Shown here: positions 26,444 to 38,651 of the stretch, one piece after another
Position numbering within the stretch: the stretch's first letter is position 1
Layout of the letters: each line of letters opens with the position of its first letter
NCBI RefSeq assembly: GCF_028618595.1
Contig: NZ_JAQITE010000001.1
Span: 1 to 64,000 of the forward strand
Reading direction: 5' to 3'
DNA: 64,000 nucleotides
From: Bartonella sp. AU18XJBT
Lineage (GTDB): Bacteria > Pseudomonadota > Alphaproteobacteria > Rhizobiales > Rhizobiaceae
Position numbers and translations under genes: made by a program
The notes under the pieces: model-generated
Databases searched by the model: none
Seen by the model: only the letters and a program-made list of their open reading frames with translations
What the model was told of the DNA's origin: nothing

Positions 26444-27850
26444 TTAAATATGAAGTGGTTTAGCAAATGTTGCCAAAGCTGCCTCACGCACGGCTTCTGA
26501 TAAGGTAGGATGCGCATGGCAACAACGTCCCAGATCTTCTGATGAACCACCAAATTCCATCAAAATTGCAATTTCATGGATCATTTCACCAGCACCAAAC
26601 CCAAGAATATGCCCCCCTAATACCCGATCTGTTTTTTTATCAGAAAGGATTTTAACGAACCCATCACTCTTTTGCATTGCACGTGCACGACCATTGGCCA
26701 TAAAAGGAAACTTGCCAACATTATATTCAATACCAGCAGTTTTTAGCTCTTCTTCTGTTCTTCCTACACTCGCAATTTCCGGTTGTGTATAAACAACACT
26801 AGGAATAACATCAAAATTAACATGCCCTTTTTGACCTGCCAAAATTTCTGCCACCGCAACGCCTTCTTCCTCTGCTTTATGCGCTAACATTGGCCCTTTA
26901 ACGACATCACCAATCGCATAAATTCCTGGAACATTCGTCTGCCAATGGGCATCAATTGCAATAAATCCGCGTTCATCTAACTGAACACCAGCCTCTTGTA
27001 AGCCAAGCCCCTCCGTATACGGAGAACGTCCAGTAGCAATAAGCACAACATCAGCCTCTAAAGTTTCAGCTGCACCACCTTTGACGGCTTCAAAAGTCAC
27101 CTGAGCAGTTGAGCCAGATTGTGTAATAGCTGTTACTTTTGTTCCCGTCTTATATTCTATTCCCTGTTTTTCCATTAATTTCTGAAATTGCCGTGAAACT
27201 TCACCATCCATTGAGCCCAAAACTTTATTAAGATACTCAATAATGGTCACCTTAGCACCTAAACGGCTCCAAACTGATCCAAGTTCTGAACCAATGACAC
27301 CAGCACCTACTACAATCATATGCGCTGGTACTTTTTCAAGTGAAAGAGCTCCCGTAGAAGAAACAATAGTCTTTTCATCAATTTCAACATTCACCCCTGG
27401 AATGCCTGAACTTTCTGAACCGGTAGCAATAATAATATTTTTTGTTTCAATTGTTTGTTTATTACCATCTCTGGCAACAACTTCCACATGACCCGCACTC
27501 AAAATTTTGGCTGTCCCAAAAAAAGTATCAACTTTATTTTTTTTCATCAAAAAAGAAACACCACTTGTATTGGCTGTCACCACAGCTTTCTTATGAACCA
27601 TCATTTGTTCAAGATTAAGCTTAGATTTACCAATAGAAATACCAAGCGTTTCAAAACCATGCTGGGTTTCAGAAAACACTTCTGAAGCATGCAACAACGC
27701 TTTAGAAGGAATACAACCAACGTTGAGACATGTTCCTCCTAATGTTGTACGCTTTTCAATAATCGCTACTTTAAGTCCTAGTTGTGCCGCCTTTATTGCT
27801 GCTACATAACCACCTGGACCTGCTCCGATCACAGCCACATCATAAGACAT
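26444..27850 (-). CDS. lpdA: Dihydrolipoyl dehydrogenase (E3)
   Basis: E3 reoxidises the lipoyl groups of 2-oxoacid dehydrogenase complexes with FAD and NAD+. In its 468 residues one sees the FAD dinucleotide fold (VIGAGPGGYVAAIKAAQ), the redox disulfide GGTCLNVGCIPSK (Cys41, Cys46), the NAD fold VVGAGVIGSELGSVW, and the active-site His-Glu pair in CCHAHPTLSEA. It closes the run sucA-sucB-lpd, so it most likely serves the 2-oxoglutarate dehydrogenase complex. Confidence 0.95.
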   Translation of the reverse strand: MSYDVAVIGAGPGGYVAAIKAAQLGLKVAIIEKRTTLGGTCLNVGCIPSKALLHASEVFSETQHGFETLGISIGKSKLNLEQMMVHKKAVVTANTSGVSFLMKKNKVDTFFGTAKILSAGHVEVVARDGNKQTIETKNIIIATGSESSGIPGVNVEIDEKTIVSSTGALSLEKVPAHMIVVGAGVIGSELGSVWSRLGAKVTIIEYLNKVLGSMDGEVSRQFQKLMEKQGIEYKTGTKVTAITQSGSTAQVTFEAVKGGAAETLEADVVLIATGRSPYTEGLGLQEAGVQLDERGFIAIDAHWQTNVPGIYAIGDVVKGPMLAHKAEEEGVAVAEILAGQKGHVNFDVIPSVVYTQPEIASVGRTEEELKTAGIEYNVGKFPFMANGRARAMQKSDGFVKILSDKKTDRVLGGHILGFGAGEMIHEIAILMEFGGSSEDLGRCCHAHPTLSEAVREAALATFAKPLHI

Positions 27851-27881
27851 CCGTTTCTCCTTTCATCCTGAAAACTGTATT

Positions 27882-29093
27882 TTACAAATCAAGAACAAGG
27901 CGTTCCGGATCCTCTAAGCTTTCCTTAACACGTACAAGGAAAGTTACAGCTTCTTGCCCATCCACAATACGGTGATCATAAGAAAGCGCTAAATACATCA
28001 TGGGGCGGATCACAACTTGGCCCTCAACAACCATTGCTCGCTCTTTAATCGCATGCATTCCCAAAATACCAGATTGTGGTGCATTCAAAATCGGTGTTGA
28101 CATCAACGATCCATACACACCACCATTGGTAATGGTAAAAGTCCCGCCCTGCATATCAGAAACGGCTAATTTTCCATCACGCGCAAGGCGCCCCAAACGC
28201 CCAATTTCTTTTTCAATCTCTGCCAATGACATTTGATCTGCATCTCGCACGACTGGAACAACAAGCCCTTTATCCGTTCCAACAGCAATTCCAACATTGA
28301 CATAGTTTTTGTAAACAATATCTGTCCCATCAATCTCGGCATTAACAGCAGGAAGTTCTTTTAATGCATGACAAACAGCCTTGGTAAAAAAACCCATAAA
28401 ACCAAGTTTAACACCATGTTTCTTTTCAAAAAGATCCTTATAACGCTTACGCAAATCCATCACAGCTGACATATCAACCTCATTAAATGTGGTTAACATT
28501 GCTGCTACATTTTGTGCATCTTTAAGACGGCGAGCAATTGTTTGACGCAATTTAGTCATGCGAACCCGCTCTTCACGTGTTTCTTGGACAGGAGTTGCCG
28601 AAGAACTTGTCGCAGAAGAAGAGGGTGTAGGGGCATTTGTACTTTGTTTTAATCCACCAAGAACATCTTCTTTAAGAATTTGTCCACGTTTTCCAGAACC
28701 TGAAATATCGCTTTTTGTAACATTATTTTCAGCCATCAATTTTGCTGCTGAAGGAGAAGGAGGCATTGCACTGCTCGAAGCAGACTTCTCCGATTCAGAT
28801 GAAGCCACTGGAACAAGTGTAGCAGAAGGTGAAGATGATTGGGAGACACCAGCTTCTCCAGCTTCCACCACTCCTAAAAGAGCCTTTACTTCAACCGTAT
28901 CGCCTTCTTTTACAATGATTTCAGATAATATCCCTGCAATAGGAGAAGGAACTTCAACGGTTACCTTATCAGTTTCTAATTCAACCAAAGGCTCATCCAT
29001 AGCGACAGCTTCGCCAAGTTTTTTAAACCATTTGCCAACCGTTGCTTCGGTAACCGATTCGCCCAAAGTAGGAACACGAATTTCAGTAGTCAT
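27882..29093 (-). CDS. sucB: 2-oxoglutarate dehydrogenase E2, dihydrolipoyl succinyltransferase
   Basis: The 403-residue E2 core has an N-terminal lipoyl domain with the lipoylated Lys43 ([13 protein letters not shown]), an Ala/Ser/Pro-rich linker (about 85-120), a peripheral subunit-binding domain ([12 protein letters not shown] region), and the catalytic domain ending in [13 protein letters not shown], with the His and Asp of the acyltransferase. It moves the succinyl group to CoA. It lies between sucA and lpd with gaps of about 32 bp, consistent with one operon. Confidence 0.95.
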   Translation of the reverse strand: MTTEIRVPTLGESVTEATVGKWFKKLGEAVAMDEPLVELETDKVTVEVPSPIAGILSEIIVKEGDTVEVKALLGVVEAGEAGVSQSSSPSATLVPVASSESEKSASSSAMPPSPSAAKLMAENNVTKSDISGSGKRGQILKEDVLGGLKQSTNAPTPSSSATSSSATPVQETREERVRMTKLRQTIARRLKDAQNVAAMLTTFNEVDMSAVMDLRKRYKDLFEKKHGVKLGFMGFFTKAVCHALKELPAVNAEIDGTDIVYKNYVNVGIAVGTDKGLVVPVVRDADQMSLAEIEKEIGRLGRLARDGKLAVSDMQGGTFTITNGGVYGSLMSTPILNAPQSGILGMHAIKERAMVVEGQVVIRPMMYLALSYDHRIVDGQEAVTFLVRVKESLEDPERLVLDL

Positions 29094-29125
29094 AATATTT
29101 TTCCATACATCAGAGTAGTAATAAA

Positions 29126-32125
29126 TTAAGAACCTAACGCGTCTTTAAGAAACGCAGCCAGTTGTTCAAGGTGTTTCACCATTAACCCAGAGGCCGGTGA
29201 CGCACTCGCAGGACGTCCTGCATAACGAGCACGTGAATATTGCGCATTAATATGCGTCAAAACCCATTCCAAATAAGGCTCAATAAATGACCAAGCCCCC
29301 ATATTTTTTGGTTCCTCTTGGCACCAAAAAACTTCCGCCTGCAAAAAGCGCGACAACACATTCACCAAAACTTTTGCAGGAAAAGGATAAAGCTGTTCAA
29401 CACGAAGGAGATAAACATCATCAATACCCTTTTTTTCACGTTCTTCATAAAGGTCGTAATAAACCTTACCAGTACAAAGAACGACACGGCGAATTTTATT
29501 ATCTTTCTGCAACTTAATGACAGAATCTTTGAGACATTCTGCATCATCAAGCAATACACGACAGAAACTTGTTTCTGGCCCCATTTCATTGAGAAGTGAA
29601 ACAGCTCGCTTATGACGCAAAAGTGATTTCGGTGTCATCAAGATCAATGGCTTACGAAAATCACGCTTAATTTGTCGCCGCAAAATATGAAAATAATTTG
29701 CAGGGGTTGTACAATTAGCAACCTGCATATTATCTTCCGCACAAAGTTGAAGAAACCGTTCTAAACGTGCAGAAGAATGCTCTGGCCCTTGCCCTTCAAA
29801 ACCATGAGGCAATAAACACACAAGACCAGACATACGAAGCCACTTACGCTCTGCAGATGAAATAAATTGATCAAAAATGACCTGTGCACCATTAGAGAAA
29901 TCACCAAATTGTGCTTCCCAAAGCGTTAATCCTCGTGGTTCAGCAAGAGAATATCCATATTCAAAACCAAGAACAGCTTCTTCAGAAAGCATAGAATTAA
30001 CAACTTCATAAAGCGCTTGCCCCTTTTGTAAATGATTCAAAGGAATATAACGCACCTCATTTTCTTGGTCATAAAGAACGGAATGACGTTGTGAAAAAGT
30101 TCCCCGTTCAACATCTTCACCGGAAAGACGAACCGGTGCTCCTTCCAAACAAAGTGAACCAAAAGCCAAAGCTTCAGCGGTTGCCCAGTCAACACCTTCA
30201 CCGGTTTCAAAAATTTTAGCACGATTATTTAAAAAACGTTGAATGGTTTTGTGAACGTGAAAATCTGCCGGAATTTCGACAATTTTCTGACCAATTTCCT
30301 TTAAAATTTTTAATTCAACACCGGTTGTTCTAGAATGCTGCTCATCAGAACTACTAAAAGCTTTGAGTCCCGTCCAGCTTCCATCAAGCCAATCAGCCTT
30401 ATTAGGCTTATAAGAAGCACTTGCTTCAAATTCACCTTCAAGCTTATCGCGCCATAATTTTTTTTGTTGCTCAATATCTTCTAAAGAAATCACCCCTTCT
30501 GCTACCAATTGGTCACTGTAAAGCTGAAGTGTTGTTTTATGATTACGAATTGCCTTATACATAAGCGGCTGCGTAAAGGAAGGTTCATCACCTTCATTAT
30601 GCCCATAACGGCGATAACAAAACATATCAATAACCACTGGTTTATGGAAAATTTGGCGAAATTCTGTTGCTATTTTGGCAACAAAAACAACTGCCTCAGG
30701 ATCATCACCATTCACATGGAAAATTGGTGCATCAATCATTTTTGCAACATCTGATGGATAAGGCGAAGAACGTGAAAACCGTGGAGATGTTGTAAAACCA
30801 ATCTGGTTATTGATAATAACATGAAGTGAGCCTGCAACACGATAACCTTTAAGACCGGAAAGACCAAAAGTCTCTTGGATAACACCTTGTCCTGCAAAAG
30901 CAGCATCACCATGAATAAGCAATGGCATCACTTTTGAACGCTCACTTAATGAGAGTAAATCAGTATGCGCAGGCCCCATAAGTTGATCTTGTTTAGCACG
31001 TGCTTTTCCCATAACAACCGGATCAACAATCTCAAGATGAGATGGATTGGCCAACAGCGATAAATGAACTTTTTTACCATCAAAGTCCAGATCAGCGGTA
31101 GTTCCCAAATGATATTTGACATCACCGGATCCCTCCACATCATCAGGCTTATAAGATCCTCCTTTGAATTCATGAAAGATAGCCCTATGCGGCTTAGCAA
31201 GAACTTGTGAAAGAACATTTAAACGACCACGATGTGCCATTCCTAAAATAACTTCCCTAACCCCTAAAGCACTACCACATTTGATAATCTGTTCAAGAGC
31301 GGGAATCAGCGCCTCACCACCATCGAGTCCAAAACGCTTTGTACCTTTATATTTAGTGTCTAAAAACTGCTCGAATCCTTCTGCTTGAATAAGTTTTTTC
31401 AGGATAGCTTTCTTGTCTTGTTGTGTGAAAGAAATTCTTTTATCTCTTCCTTCAATGCGTTCTTGAAGCCATGCTTTCTGAACCGGATCAGAAACATGCA
31501 TATATTCCACACCGATTGTTGAACAATAAGTAAGGTTGAGAATTTCAAGCATTTGTGGAATAGTTGCATATTCCAACCCTAAAACATTATCAATAAAAAT
31601 GGGACGCTCGTAATCAGCTGGAGTAAAACCATAAGCTTCTGGAGAAAGTTCCTTATAATCTTCTTGTTTTTCGGCCAATTGAAGAGGGTCAAGCTTTGCC
31701 CGAAGATGCCCCCGTGCTCGAAACGCACGAATCATCATAATTGCATGAACGGAATCACGTGTTGCACGAATAATATCTTGCTCACTGGAAGTTTTTCCCT
31801 TTTGTGCAGCACCTGTTATTGCTTTTTCCTTTAATTTATCACCAAGATATTTTTCAAGAGAAGACCAATCACCATCAAGAGCAGAAACCAATTCTCCATT
31901 TGCCTTTACTGGCCAATGATCACTTTGCCATGTTGCCCCTTCAGCATTTCTGAGAACATCTTCTTTATTATCATGAAGTCCTTCAAAAAAAGCACGCCAC
32001 TGTGAATCAACACTGGTAGGATCTTTTTCATATTGAGCATAAAGTTGATCTATATAATCCGCATTGCCACCATAAAGAAATGATGTCTGTGCAAAAAGGC
32101 TATTTATTTCGTCCTGCCTTGCCAT
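29126..32125 (-). CDS. sucA: 2-oxoglutarate dehydrogenase E1
   Basis: This thiamine-diphosphate enzyme decarboxylates 2-oxoglutarate and succinylates the E2 lipoyl group in the TCA cycle. The 999-residue length is typical. The N-terminal helix that tethers E1 to the complex ([20 protein letters not shown]) is present, as are [11 protein letters not shown], the ThDP motif GDAAFAGQG...NNQIGFTTS, and the C-terminal transketolase-like domain ([22 protein letters not shown]). It is 163 bp downstream of sucD with an inverted repeat in the gap. Confidence 0.96.
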   Translation of the reverse strand: MARQDEINSLFAQTSFLYGGNADYIDQLYAQYEKDPTSVDSQWRAFFEGLHDNKEDVLRNAEGATWQSDHWPVKANGELVSALDGDWSSLEKYLGDKLKEKAITGAAQKGKTSSEQDIIRATRDSVHAIMMIRAFRARGHLRAKLDPLQLAEKQEDYKELSPEAYGFTPADYERPIFIDNVLGLEYATIPQMLEILNLTYCSTIGVEYMHVSDPVQKAWLQERIEGRDKRISFTQQDKKAILKKLIQAEGFEQFLDTKYKGTKRFGLDGGEALIPALEQIIKCGSALGVREVILGMAHRGRLNVLSQVLAKPHRAIFHEFKGGSYKPDDVEGSGDVKYHLGTTADLDFDGKKVHLSLLANPSHLEIVDPVVMGKARAKQDQLMGPAHTDLLSLSERSKVMPLLIHGDAAFAGQGVIQETFGLSGLKGYRVAGSLHVIINNQIGFTTSPRFSRSSPYPSDVAKMIDAPIFHVNGDDPEAVVFVAKIATEFRQIFHKPVVIDMFCYRRYGHNEGDEPSFTQPLMYKAIRNHKTTLQLYSDQLVAEGVISLEDIEQQKKLWRDKLEGEFEASASYKPNKADWLDGSWTGLKAFSSSDEQHSRTTGVELKILKEIGQKIVEIPADFHVHKTIQRFLNNRAKIFETGEGVDWATAEALAFGSLCLEGAPVRLSGEDVERGTFSQRHSVLYDQENEVRYIPLNHLQKGQALYEVVNSMLSEEAVLGFEYGYSLAEPRGLTLWEAQFGDFSNGAQVIFDQFISSAERKWLRMSGLVCLLPHGFEGQGPEHSSARLERFLQLCAEDNMQVANCTTPANYFHILRRQIKRDFRKPLILMTPKSLLRHKRAVSLLNEMGPETSFCRVLLDDAECLKDSVIKLQKDNKIRRVVLCTGKVYYDLYEEREKKGIDDVYLLRVEQLYPFPAKVLVNVLSRFLQAEVFWCQEEPKNMGAWSFIEPYLEWVLTHINAQYSRARYAGRPASASPASGLMVKHLEQLAAFLKDALGS

Positions 32126-32241
32126 ATACCTCTCCGGAACATCTATTCCGTCTCCTTATATCTCTTTTCGACCTTTAAATGCTTACAAAACAAGCAATGA
32201 TCAAACATTCAAAAAAGTTTTACCTTCTTATACTCAAGTTT

Positions 32242-32281
32242 TTTCACCTGAATCTAAGAACTTTTTCTTATTCAGGTGAAA
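32242..32281. other. Inverted repeat in the sucD-sucA gap
   Basis: Perfect 12-bp arms, TTTCACCTGAAT (32242-32253) and ATTCAGGTGAAA (32270-32281), enclose 16 nt. A T-rich run follows on the plus strand (ATTTTCTTTT), but the operon is read on the minus strand, where no U tract follows. It is therefore not a simple terminator for sucCD. An RNA-processing or mRNA-stabilising hairpin, or a partial attenuator, is more plausible. Confidence 0.55.
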
Positions 32282-32288
32282 TTTTCTT

Positions 32289-33191
32289 TTAGCCTTTCAA
32301 AACTGACATCAAAGTCTTACCTATCTGTGATGGTGAAGGAGACACTTGAATCCCTGCTGATTCCATTGCCGCAATTTTATCTTCTGCTCCACCTTTACCA
32401 CCAGAAATAACAGCACCAGCATGTCCCATTGTACGTCCTGGAGGAGCTGTACGGCCAGCAATAAAGCCAACAACTGGTTTTTTACGACCTTTTCTTGCTT
32501 CATCTTTCAGAAACTGTGCTGCTTCTTCTTCAGCAGAACCACCAATCTCCCCAATCATAACAATAGACTGAGTTTCATCATCCGCTAAAAACATTTCCAA
32601 CACATCAATAAATTCAGTGCCCTTAACAGGATCTCCACCAATCCCTATCGCGGTTGTTTGCCCGAGACCTTCCTGACTCGTTTGAAAAACGGCTTCATAA
32701 GTTAAAGTTCCCGACCTCGAAACAACCCCAACAGAACCTTTTCTAAAAATAGAACCAGGCATAATACCAATTTTACATTCATTTGGTGTAAGAATACCGG
32801 GACAATTAGGTCCAATAAGACGAGACTTTGAATTTTCTAATCGCGCCTTCACTTTAACCATATCCATAACGGGAATACCTTCCGTAATACAGATAATTAA
32901 ACGAACTTCAGCTTCAATAGCCTCTATAATAGCTGCCGCAGCTCCTGCAGGAGGAACATAAATAACGGAAGCATCTGCACCTGTTTTTTCTTTTGCTTCT
33001 GCAACATTAGCAAAGATAGGAAGAGCTTCGCCTTTTGAACCTTCCCATGTTTCTCCACCCTTTTTAGGATTAACACCCCCAACCATTTGCGTACCATGAT
33101 AAGCAAGCGCCTGTTCTGTATGAAATGTTCCTGTTTTTCCTGTAAGCCCTTGAACTAGAACTTTTGTCTCTTTATTCACAAGAATCGACAT
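32289..33191 (-). CDS. sucD: Succinate-CoA ligase subunit alpha
   Basis: SucD with SucC interconverts succinyl-CoA and succinate with substrate-level phosphorylation. The 300-residue protein has the CoA-binding Rossmann domain ([12 protein letters not shown]) and the phospho-histidine loop [16 protein letters not shown]; the His in GHAGA is the one phosphorylated. It is 3 bp from sucC and clearly cotranscribed. Confidence 0.96.
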   Translation of the reverse strand: MSILVNKETKVLVQGLTGKTGTFHTEQALAYHGTQMVGGVNPKKGGETWEGSKGEALPIFANVAEAKEKTGADASVIYVPPAGAAAAIIEAIEAEVRLIICITEGIPVMDMVKVKARLENSKSRLIGPNCPGILTPNECKIGIMPGSIFRKGSVGVVSRSGTLTYEAVFQTSQEGLGQTTAIGIGGDPVKGTEFIDVLEMFLADDETQSIVMIGEIGGSAEEEAAQFLKDEARKGRKKPVVGFIAGRTAPPGRTMGHAGAVISGGKGGAEDKIAAMESAGIQVSPSPSQIGKTLMSVLKG

Positions 33192-33194
33192 AGC

Positions 33195-34391
33195 TTAAGC
33201 TCCCTTCACGGCTGCAACAATTTTTTGGGCAGCATCATCTAAATCATCAGCAGGAATGACATTCAAACCACTGTCATTGATAATTGCTTTACCTTGCTCA
33301 ACATTAGTGCCTTCAAGACGAACAACCAAGGGAACCTTTAAACCAACATCACGAACAGCAGCAACTACACCTTCAGCAATGACATCGCAACGCATAATAC
33401 CACCAAAAATGTTAACCAAAATGCCCTTAACATTTGGATCGGCCGTAATAATTTTAAAAGCAGCTGTCACTTTTTCTTTTGAAGCTCCACCACCAACATC
33501 AAGAAAATTTGCAGGCTCAGCTCCATAAAGCTTAATGATATCCATCGTTGCCATAGCAAGACCTGCACCATTAACCATGCAACCAATCGTACCCTCAAGA
33601 GCAACATAAGCAAGATCATGCTTTGACGCTTCTATTTCCTTTGGATCTTCTTCTGAAAGATCACGCAACTCTAAAATATCTGGATGACGAAATAGAGCAT
33701 TATTATCAAAAGAAACTTTTGCATCAAGAACACGTAAACGACCATCTTTCATCACAATAAGCGGATTGATTTCTAAAAGGCTCATATCTTTTTCGCAAAA
33801 TACCTTATAGAGAATCGGAAAAAGCTTTTCACCATCTTCTCGCGTACTACTTTGTAGTTTCAACGCATCACAAAGTCTTGCACAATCAGCAGAAGTAACA
33901 CCCTCTACAACATCAATGGGAAGCGTGAATATTTTTTCTGGTGTCTCTTCAGCAACCGTTTCAATATCCATTCCACCTTCTGTTGAAACAACAAAAGCAA
34001 TTCGACCAACACTACGATCAACCAAAAGCGAAAGATAAAGCTCCCGTTCAATATCGGCACCGTCTTCAATATAAAGGCGATTGACCTGCTTACCTTCTTG
34101 ACCTGTTTGTTTGGTTACCAAAGTTTTTCCAAGCATTTCTTGAACATTTGCAACAACTTCTTCAACAGATTGTGCAAGCCGAACACCACCCTTTGCATCA
34201 GGACCAAGTTCTTTAAACTTACCCTTACCACGGCCACCAGCGTGTATCTGACTTTTAACCACATAAAGAGGTCCGGGCAATTTTTCCGCCCATTTTTCAG
34301 CTTGCTCTACAGAATAAACAGCAACACCATTTGCAATTGGTGCTCCATATTCATGAAGCAGACGTTTGGCCTGATACTCATGGATATTCAT
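33195..34391 (-). CDS. sucC: Succinate-CoA ligase subunit beta
   Basis: The 398-residue subunit has an N-terminal ATP-grasp domain ([16 protein letters not shown] start, [14 protein letters not shown] nucleotide site) and a C-terminal ligase domain with the glycine-rich [15 protein letters not shown] segment. It provides the nucleotide-binding half of the enzyme. The order mdh-sucC-sucD-sucA-sucB-lpd is standard in Rhizobiales. Confidence 0.96.
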   Translation of the reverse strand: MNIHEYQAKRLLHEYGAPIANGVAVYSVEQAEKWAEKLPGPLYVVKSQIHAGGRGKGKFKELGPDAKGGVRLAQSVEEVVANVQEMLGKTLVTKQTGQEGKQVNRLYIEDGADIERELYLSLLVDRSVGRIAFVVSTEGGMDIETVAEETPEKIFTLPIDVVEGVTSADCARLCDALKLQSSTREDGEKLFPILYKVFCEKDMSLLEINPLIVMKDGRLRVLDAKVSFDNNALFRHPDILELRDLSEEDPKEIEASKHDLAYVALEGTIGCMVNGAGLAMATMDIIKLYGAEPANFLDVGGGASKEKVTAAFKIITADPNVKGILVNIFGGIMRCDVIAEGVVAAVRDVGLKVPLVVRLEGTNVEQGKAIINDSGLNVIPADDLDDAAQKIVAAVKGA

Positions 34392-34480
34392 GCATTTGTC
34401 CTTTTCTTTTATGGATCATTATTAATCATAAAGTTTTAATATTCTAAATACTTATTTTAATGAATTAAATCTTGTTCAAT

Positions 34481-35461
<981 letters not shown>

Positions 35462-35731
35462 TTAGATAATTCAGCGCACACCCATCAGCGTCCCTATACT
35501 GAATATTTTTGACTTCAACCATATTCAAACAATGTCATAAAAAGGAGTAAAGAAATGAAATTTACAAATTTTTCTCCTTACAGAAACAACAACCCTCCGC
35601 TGAAACAACTATTAGAAAATTATCACGATGTATCGATAAAGTGAATTAAAAAAAAATACAACAGAATTATTACATTTCTTTAATTTCAAAGAGTTATTGT
35701 TTTTACAGTTTACGTAAAGGTAAAAGTATAA

Positions 35732-36931
35732 TCAATGCTTCTTCTTCAAAAGAAAATGTTCTTCCCAAAGTTGTAAATAATCGTGACTTTGCATTTCAAA
35801 AAGACGTGACTGTGTTCTTTGAAATTCAAATGTTTCCGTAATCTGCGCATGCCCTTTATACAAGTCCCCCACCTCTGCCGCTGCCGACATAAATAACCGT
35901 ATGTGGCGCTCATAAAGAATATCTATAAGCAAAATAAACCGTTTTGTTTCATTGCGACATGTATCATCCATAACCGGTACATTATCAATAAAAATCGTAT
36001 GATAACGCTCCCCTAATACCAAATACTCAGCCGCTGCCAAAGGCTTTGCACATAAATCTCTATAATCAAAGCGTGCACATCCTGCACCAACGCGCGGAAT
36101 AGGAATAAGGCGCCCTTTTATAGAAAGCTCATCAGATATCTCCTTATGTCCTTGCAATACAAGTGCCCATGCTTGATCCATGCATTCATCTGCTTTTTTC
36201 CCTAAAGGTGCTACATACACAGGCTGTAGATTTGATTTTTCAAGGCGATAATCTGTTTTTGCATCAAGATTAACAACACGAACATATGCTTTCAAAACTT
36301 GAATAAAAGGCAAAAAGAGTTCACGATTTAAACCATTACAATAAAGGTTATCCGGCGCCACATTTGAAGTCGCAATAAAGAAAACTCCTTTATCAAACAA
36401 AGCAGAAATAAGCCGCCCCAATACCATAGCATCAGCAATATCTGTTACACTAAACTCATCAAAACAAAGTACCTTTGCTTCTCGTGCAAGATCTTCAGCA
36501 ACGGCTAAAATAGGATTATCTTGTTTAAATTTTTTACTCCCAGATGCTTGACGATAAAAATTAATACGCTCATGCACATCAGCCATAAAATCATTAAAAT
36601 GGGCACGCTTTTTATGACCTTTAGGCAAACAAGAAAAGAATAAATCCATCAGCATGGTTTTGCCCCGCCCTACTTCACCATAAATATACAATCCCTGAAA
36701 AGAACCTTGTTCATCCCCTTGTTTTACAACACAAGAAATACTTTGTTTTTTCCTTTTAAATATTCTATTAAAGAAAGAGCAAAATATCCAACTCCAAGGA
36801 CGAGAGATGTTTTGTTCTGCTATTTTTTTTAATAAATGATCAAAATATTCTGTTATAGCTAATTGAGCGGGATCAAAACAAACCTCTCCTTTAGAGACAA
36901 GCTCCTTATAACGTGTTGAAACGAGAATCAT
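35732..36931 (-). CDS. zapE: Cell division protein ZapE (AFG1-like ATPase)
   Basis: An AAA-type ATPase that associates with the divisome under stress in Escherichia coli and is related to mitochondrial AFG1/LACE1. From the ATG at 36931 it has 399 residues with Walker A GEVGRGKTMLMD (Lys91), Walker B VLCFDEFSVTDIADA, and the family block FIATSNVAPDNLY. A basic insert (FNRIFKRKKQS) lies before Walker A. The upstream TTG at 36949 has no better ribosome binding site than AAGG before the ATG. Position next to mdh is typical for Rhizobiales. Confidence 0.9.
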   Translation of the reverse strand: MILVSTRYKELVSKGEVCFDPAQLAITEYFDHLLKKIAEQNISRPWSWIFCSFFNRIFKRKKQSISCVVKQGDEQGSFQGLYIYGEVGRGKTMLMDLFFSCLPKGHKKRAHFNDFMADVHERINFYRQASGSKKFKQDNPILAVAEDLAREAKVLCFDEFSVTDIADAMVLGRLISALFDKGVFFIATSNVAPDNLYCNGLNRELFLPFIQVLKAYVRVVNLDAKTDYRLEKSNLQPVYVAPLGKKADECMDQAWALVLQGHKEISDELSIKGRLIPIPRVGAGCARFDYRDLCAKPLAAAEYLVLGERYHTIFIDNVPVMDDTCRNETKRFILLIDILYERHIRLFMSAAAEVGDLYKGHAQITETFEFQRTQSRLFEMQSHDYLQLWEEHFLLKKKH

Positions 36932-37028
36932 CCAAAAAACCTTTTTCAAACCGTTCTCAATGAAAAATACAAAGTCTTTTCACTAATCTGTCTGTCTAGC
37001 TTAGTTTTCATAAACGATCAAAAATAAT

Positions 37029-37574
37029 TTAACGGCTTAAAACAACGGGATGATCATCAAGTGTACGTCCCTCAAAACGATCAACATTTGAAGAATAAAG
37101 GACAAAGATAACACGTCCAGAGTTATTATAAAAATATAATCTTTTTCCTTTAACAGCCCACGATCTCACTTGGGAAGCAATTCCTGGACAGTGTAAAGGA
37201 CCAGCACGGTACCCTTGTCCAAACTTTGTTTGTGGAGTTGCAATCCGGCAAACTTTTCCTCCCATAGAAAGATTCCATACGCCAGCAATACTTGCAGGAA
37301 ATAAATCAGTAGCATTACTTGGCAATTCGAGACTAGCCATTCGCCCATCGCTCTGAGAATCTCCTTTTTCATACATCGAAGCGTTTGCATCTTCAGATAT
37401 TGACGAAGAATTAGACGACAGATCAGACGCTTCCAATATTGTTATTTGTTGAGATGGATAAAAAACTTCTAATGCGTTACTACCGTCATTACCGTCAAAC
37501 CGTGTTGTTGAACATCCCCCTAAAAGCATTACAGTTGATAGTGTAACGAAAAACGAAATTTTTGAAAACGACAT
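37029..37574 (-). CDS. omp19: Omp19-like outer membrane lipoprotein (Inh family)
   Basis: A 181-residue lipoprotein with lipobox LGGC (Cys about 20) after a short signal peptide. Its second half matches my memory of Brucella Omp19: GVWNLSMGGKVCRIATPQTK, then GQGYRAGPLHCPG, LYSSNVDRFEGRT and a C-terminal LSR. Omp19 belongs to the AprI/Inh protease-inhibitor fold and, in Brucella, protects against host proteases and is a T-cell antigen. The ATG at 37574 with GGGAGAG upstream is chosen over 28 extra codons. The linker after the lipid Cys is Ser/Asn-rich. Confidence 0.88.
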   Translation of the reverse strand: MSFSKISFFVTLSTVMLLGGCSTTRFDGNDGSNALEVFYPSQQITILEASDLSSNSSSISEDANASMYEKGDSQSDGRMASLELPSNATDLFPASIAGVWNLSMGGKVCRIATPQTKFGQGYRAGPLHCPGIASQVRSWAVKGKRLYFYNNSGRVIFVLYSSNVDRFEGRTLDDHPVVLSR

Positions 37575-37799
37575 ATCTGTACTCTCTCCCACGACAATAA
37601 ATAAGTTCACAAAAAAATTAAGTGAATATTTGTTATAGTTACAAAGATAAATTAACAAATTAAAAAAAACAGGTTAAAATCGCTTATTTTAAAAGAAATA
37701 ATTTATGTACCTGATTTTATATTTATTAAACACTAGAAATTTATAAGATTTTCAGCCATATATCCCTTTATAAGTAATCATTAGAAATAGAGAAGTTTC

Positions 37800-38651
37800 A
37801 TGAAAACGCCATTTAGCAAAATGGACGGTCTTGGAAATCAAATTATTGTTGTTGATATGCGTGAAAGCACTCATGCTCTTACACCACAAGCAATCCTTGC
37901 TTTGTCAGCAGATCCTGAAATGCATTTTGATCAAATCATGGCTATCCACACACCGACCCAGAAAAAAGCCGACTTCCGGGTCGAAATATGGAATACCGAC
38001 GGATCAATGGCTAAAGCTTGTGGCAATGGTACCCGCTGTGTCATTGCATGGCTTAAAGATCACGATTTTGGTGAAAAATTTCGTTTAGAAACTCCCACTG
38101 GAATTATTGAAGGGAAATACCAAACCGATAATCTCATTTCTGTTGATATGGGATGCCCAAATTTCAATGCAAAAGAGATGCCTGTTTCACGTGAAATAGT
38201 TGATACCAATCACGTAGAAATTACGGCTGGTCCCCTAAAAGATGCTTGTCTCATATCCGTTGGAAATCTCCATGCTATCTTTTTTATTGAAAATGATATT
38301 CAACATATTCCATTAGAAAAATATGGGACAAAACTTGAACATGATCCCCTGTTTCCAGAACGGTGCAATATTTCCATTGCTTGCATAACGTCAAAGAAAA
38401 GTCTAAATTTACGTACATGGGAGCGAGGAGCAGGATTAACACAAGCATGTGGGAGTGCTGCTTGTGCAAGTGTAGTGGCTGCTTATCGTCGTGGTCTTAC
38501 ACAACGCCATGTTGATGTAAACTTACCAAAGGGAACGCTTAATATTTTTTACCGAGAAGACGATCACGTTATTATGACAGGACCAATAAAATATCAATTT
38601 AGTGGTTTTTTAAGCCCTTTAACAGGGTGCTACAAAAAGGATCACCCCTGA
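37800..38651 (+). CDS. dapF: Diaminopimelate epimerase
   Basis: The enzyme interconverts LL- and meso-diaminopimelate for lysine and peptidoglycan synthesis. The 283-residue protein has the two catalytic Cys motifs, ACGNGTRC (Cys74) and ACGSAAC (Cys227), one in each half of the pseudo-symmetric fold, and the N-terminal F-x-KMDGLGN signature. Its stop overlaps the mtaB start (TGATG), so the two are coupled. It is the first gene of dapF-mtaB-ftsY-yciB. Confidence 0.96.
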   Translation: MKTPFSKMDGLGNQIIVVDMRESTHALTPQAILALSADPEMHFDQIMAIHTPTQKKADFRVEIWNTDGSMAKACGNGTRCVIAWLKDHDFGEKFRLETPTGIIEGKYQTDNLISVDMGCPNFNAKEMPVSREIVDTNHVEITAGPLKDACLISVGNLHAIFFIENDIQHIPLEKYGTKLEHDPLFPERCNISIACITSKKSLNLRTWERGAGLTQACGSAACASVVAAYRRGLTQRHVDVNLPKGTLNIFYREDDHVIMTGPIKYQFSGFLSPLTGCYKKDHP

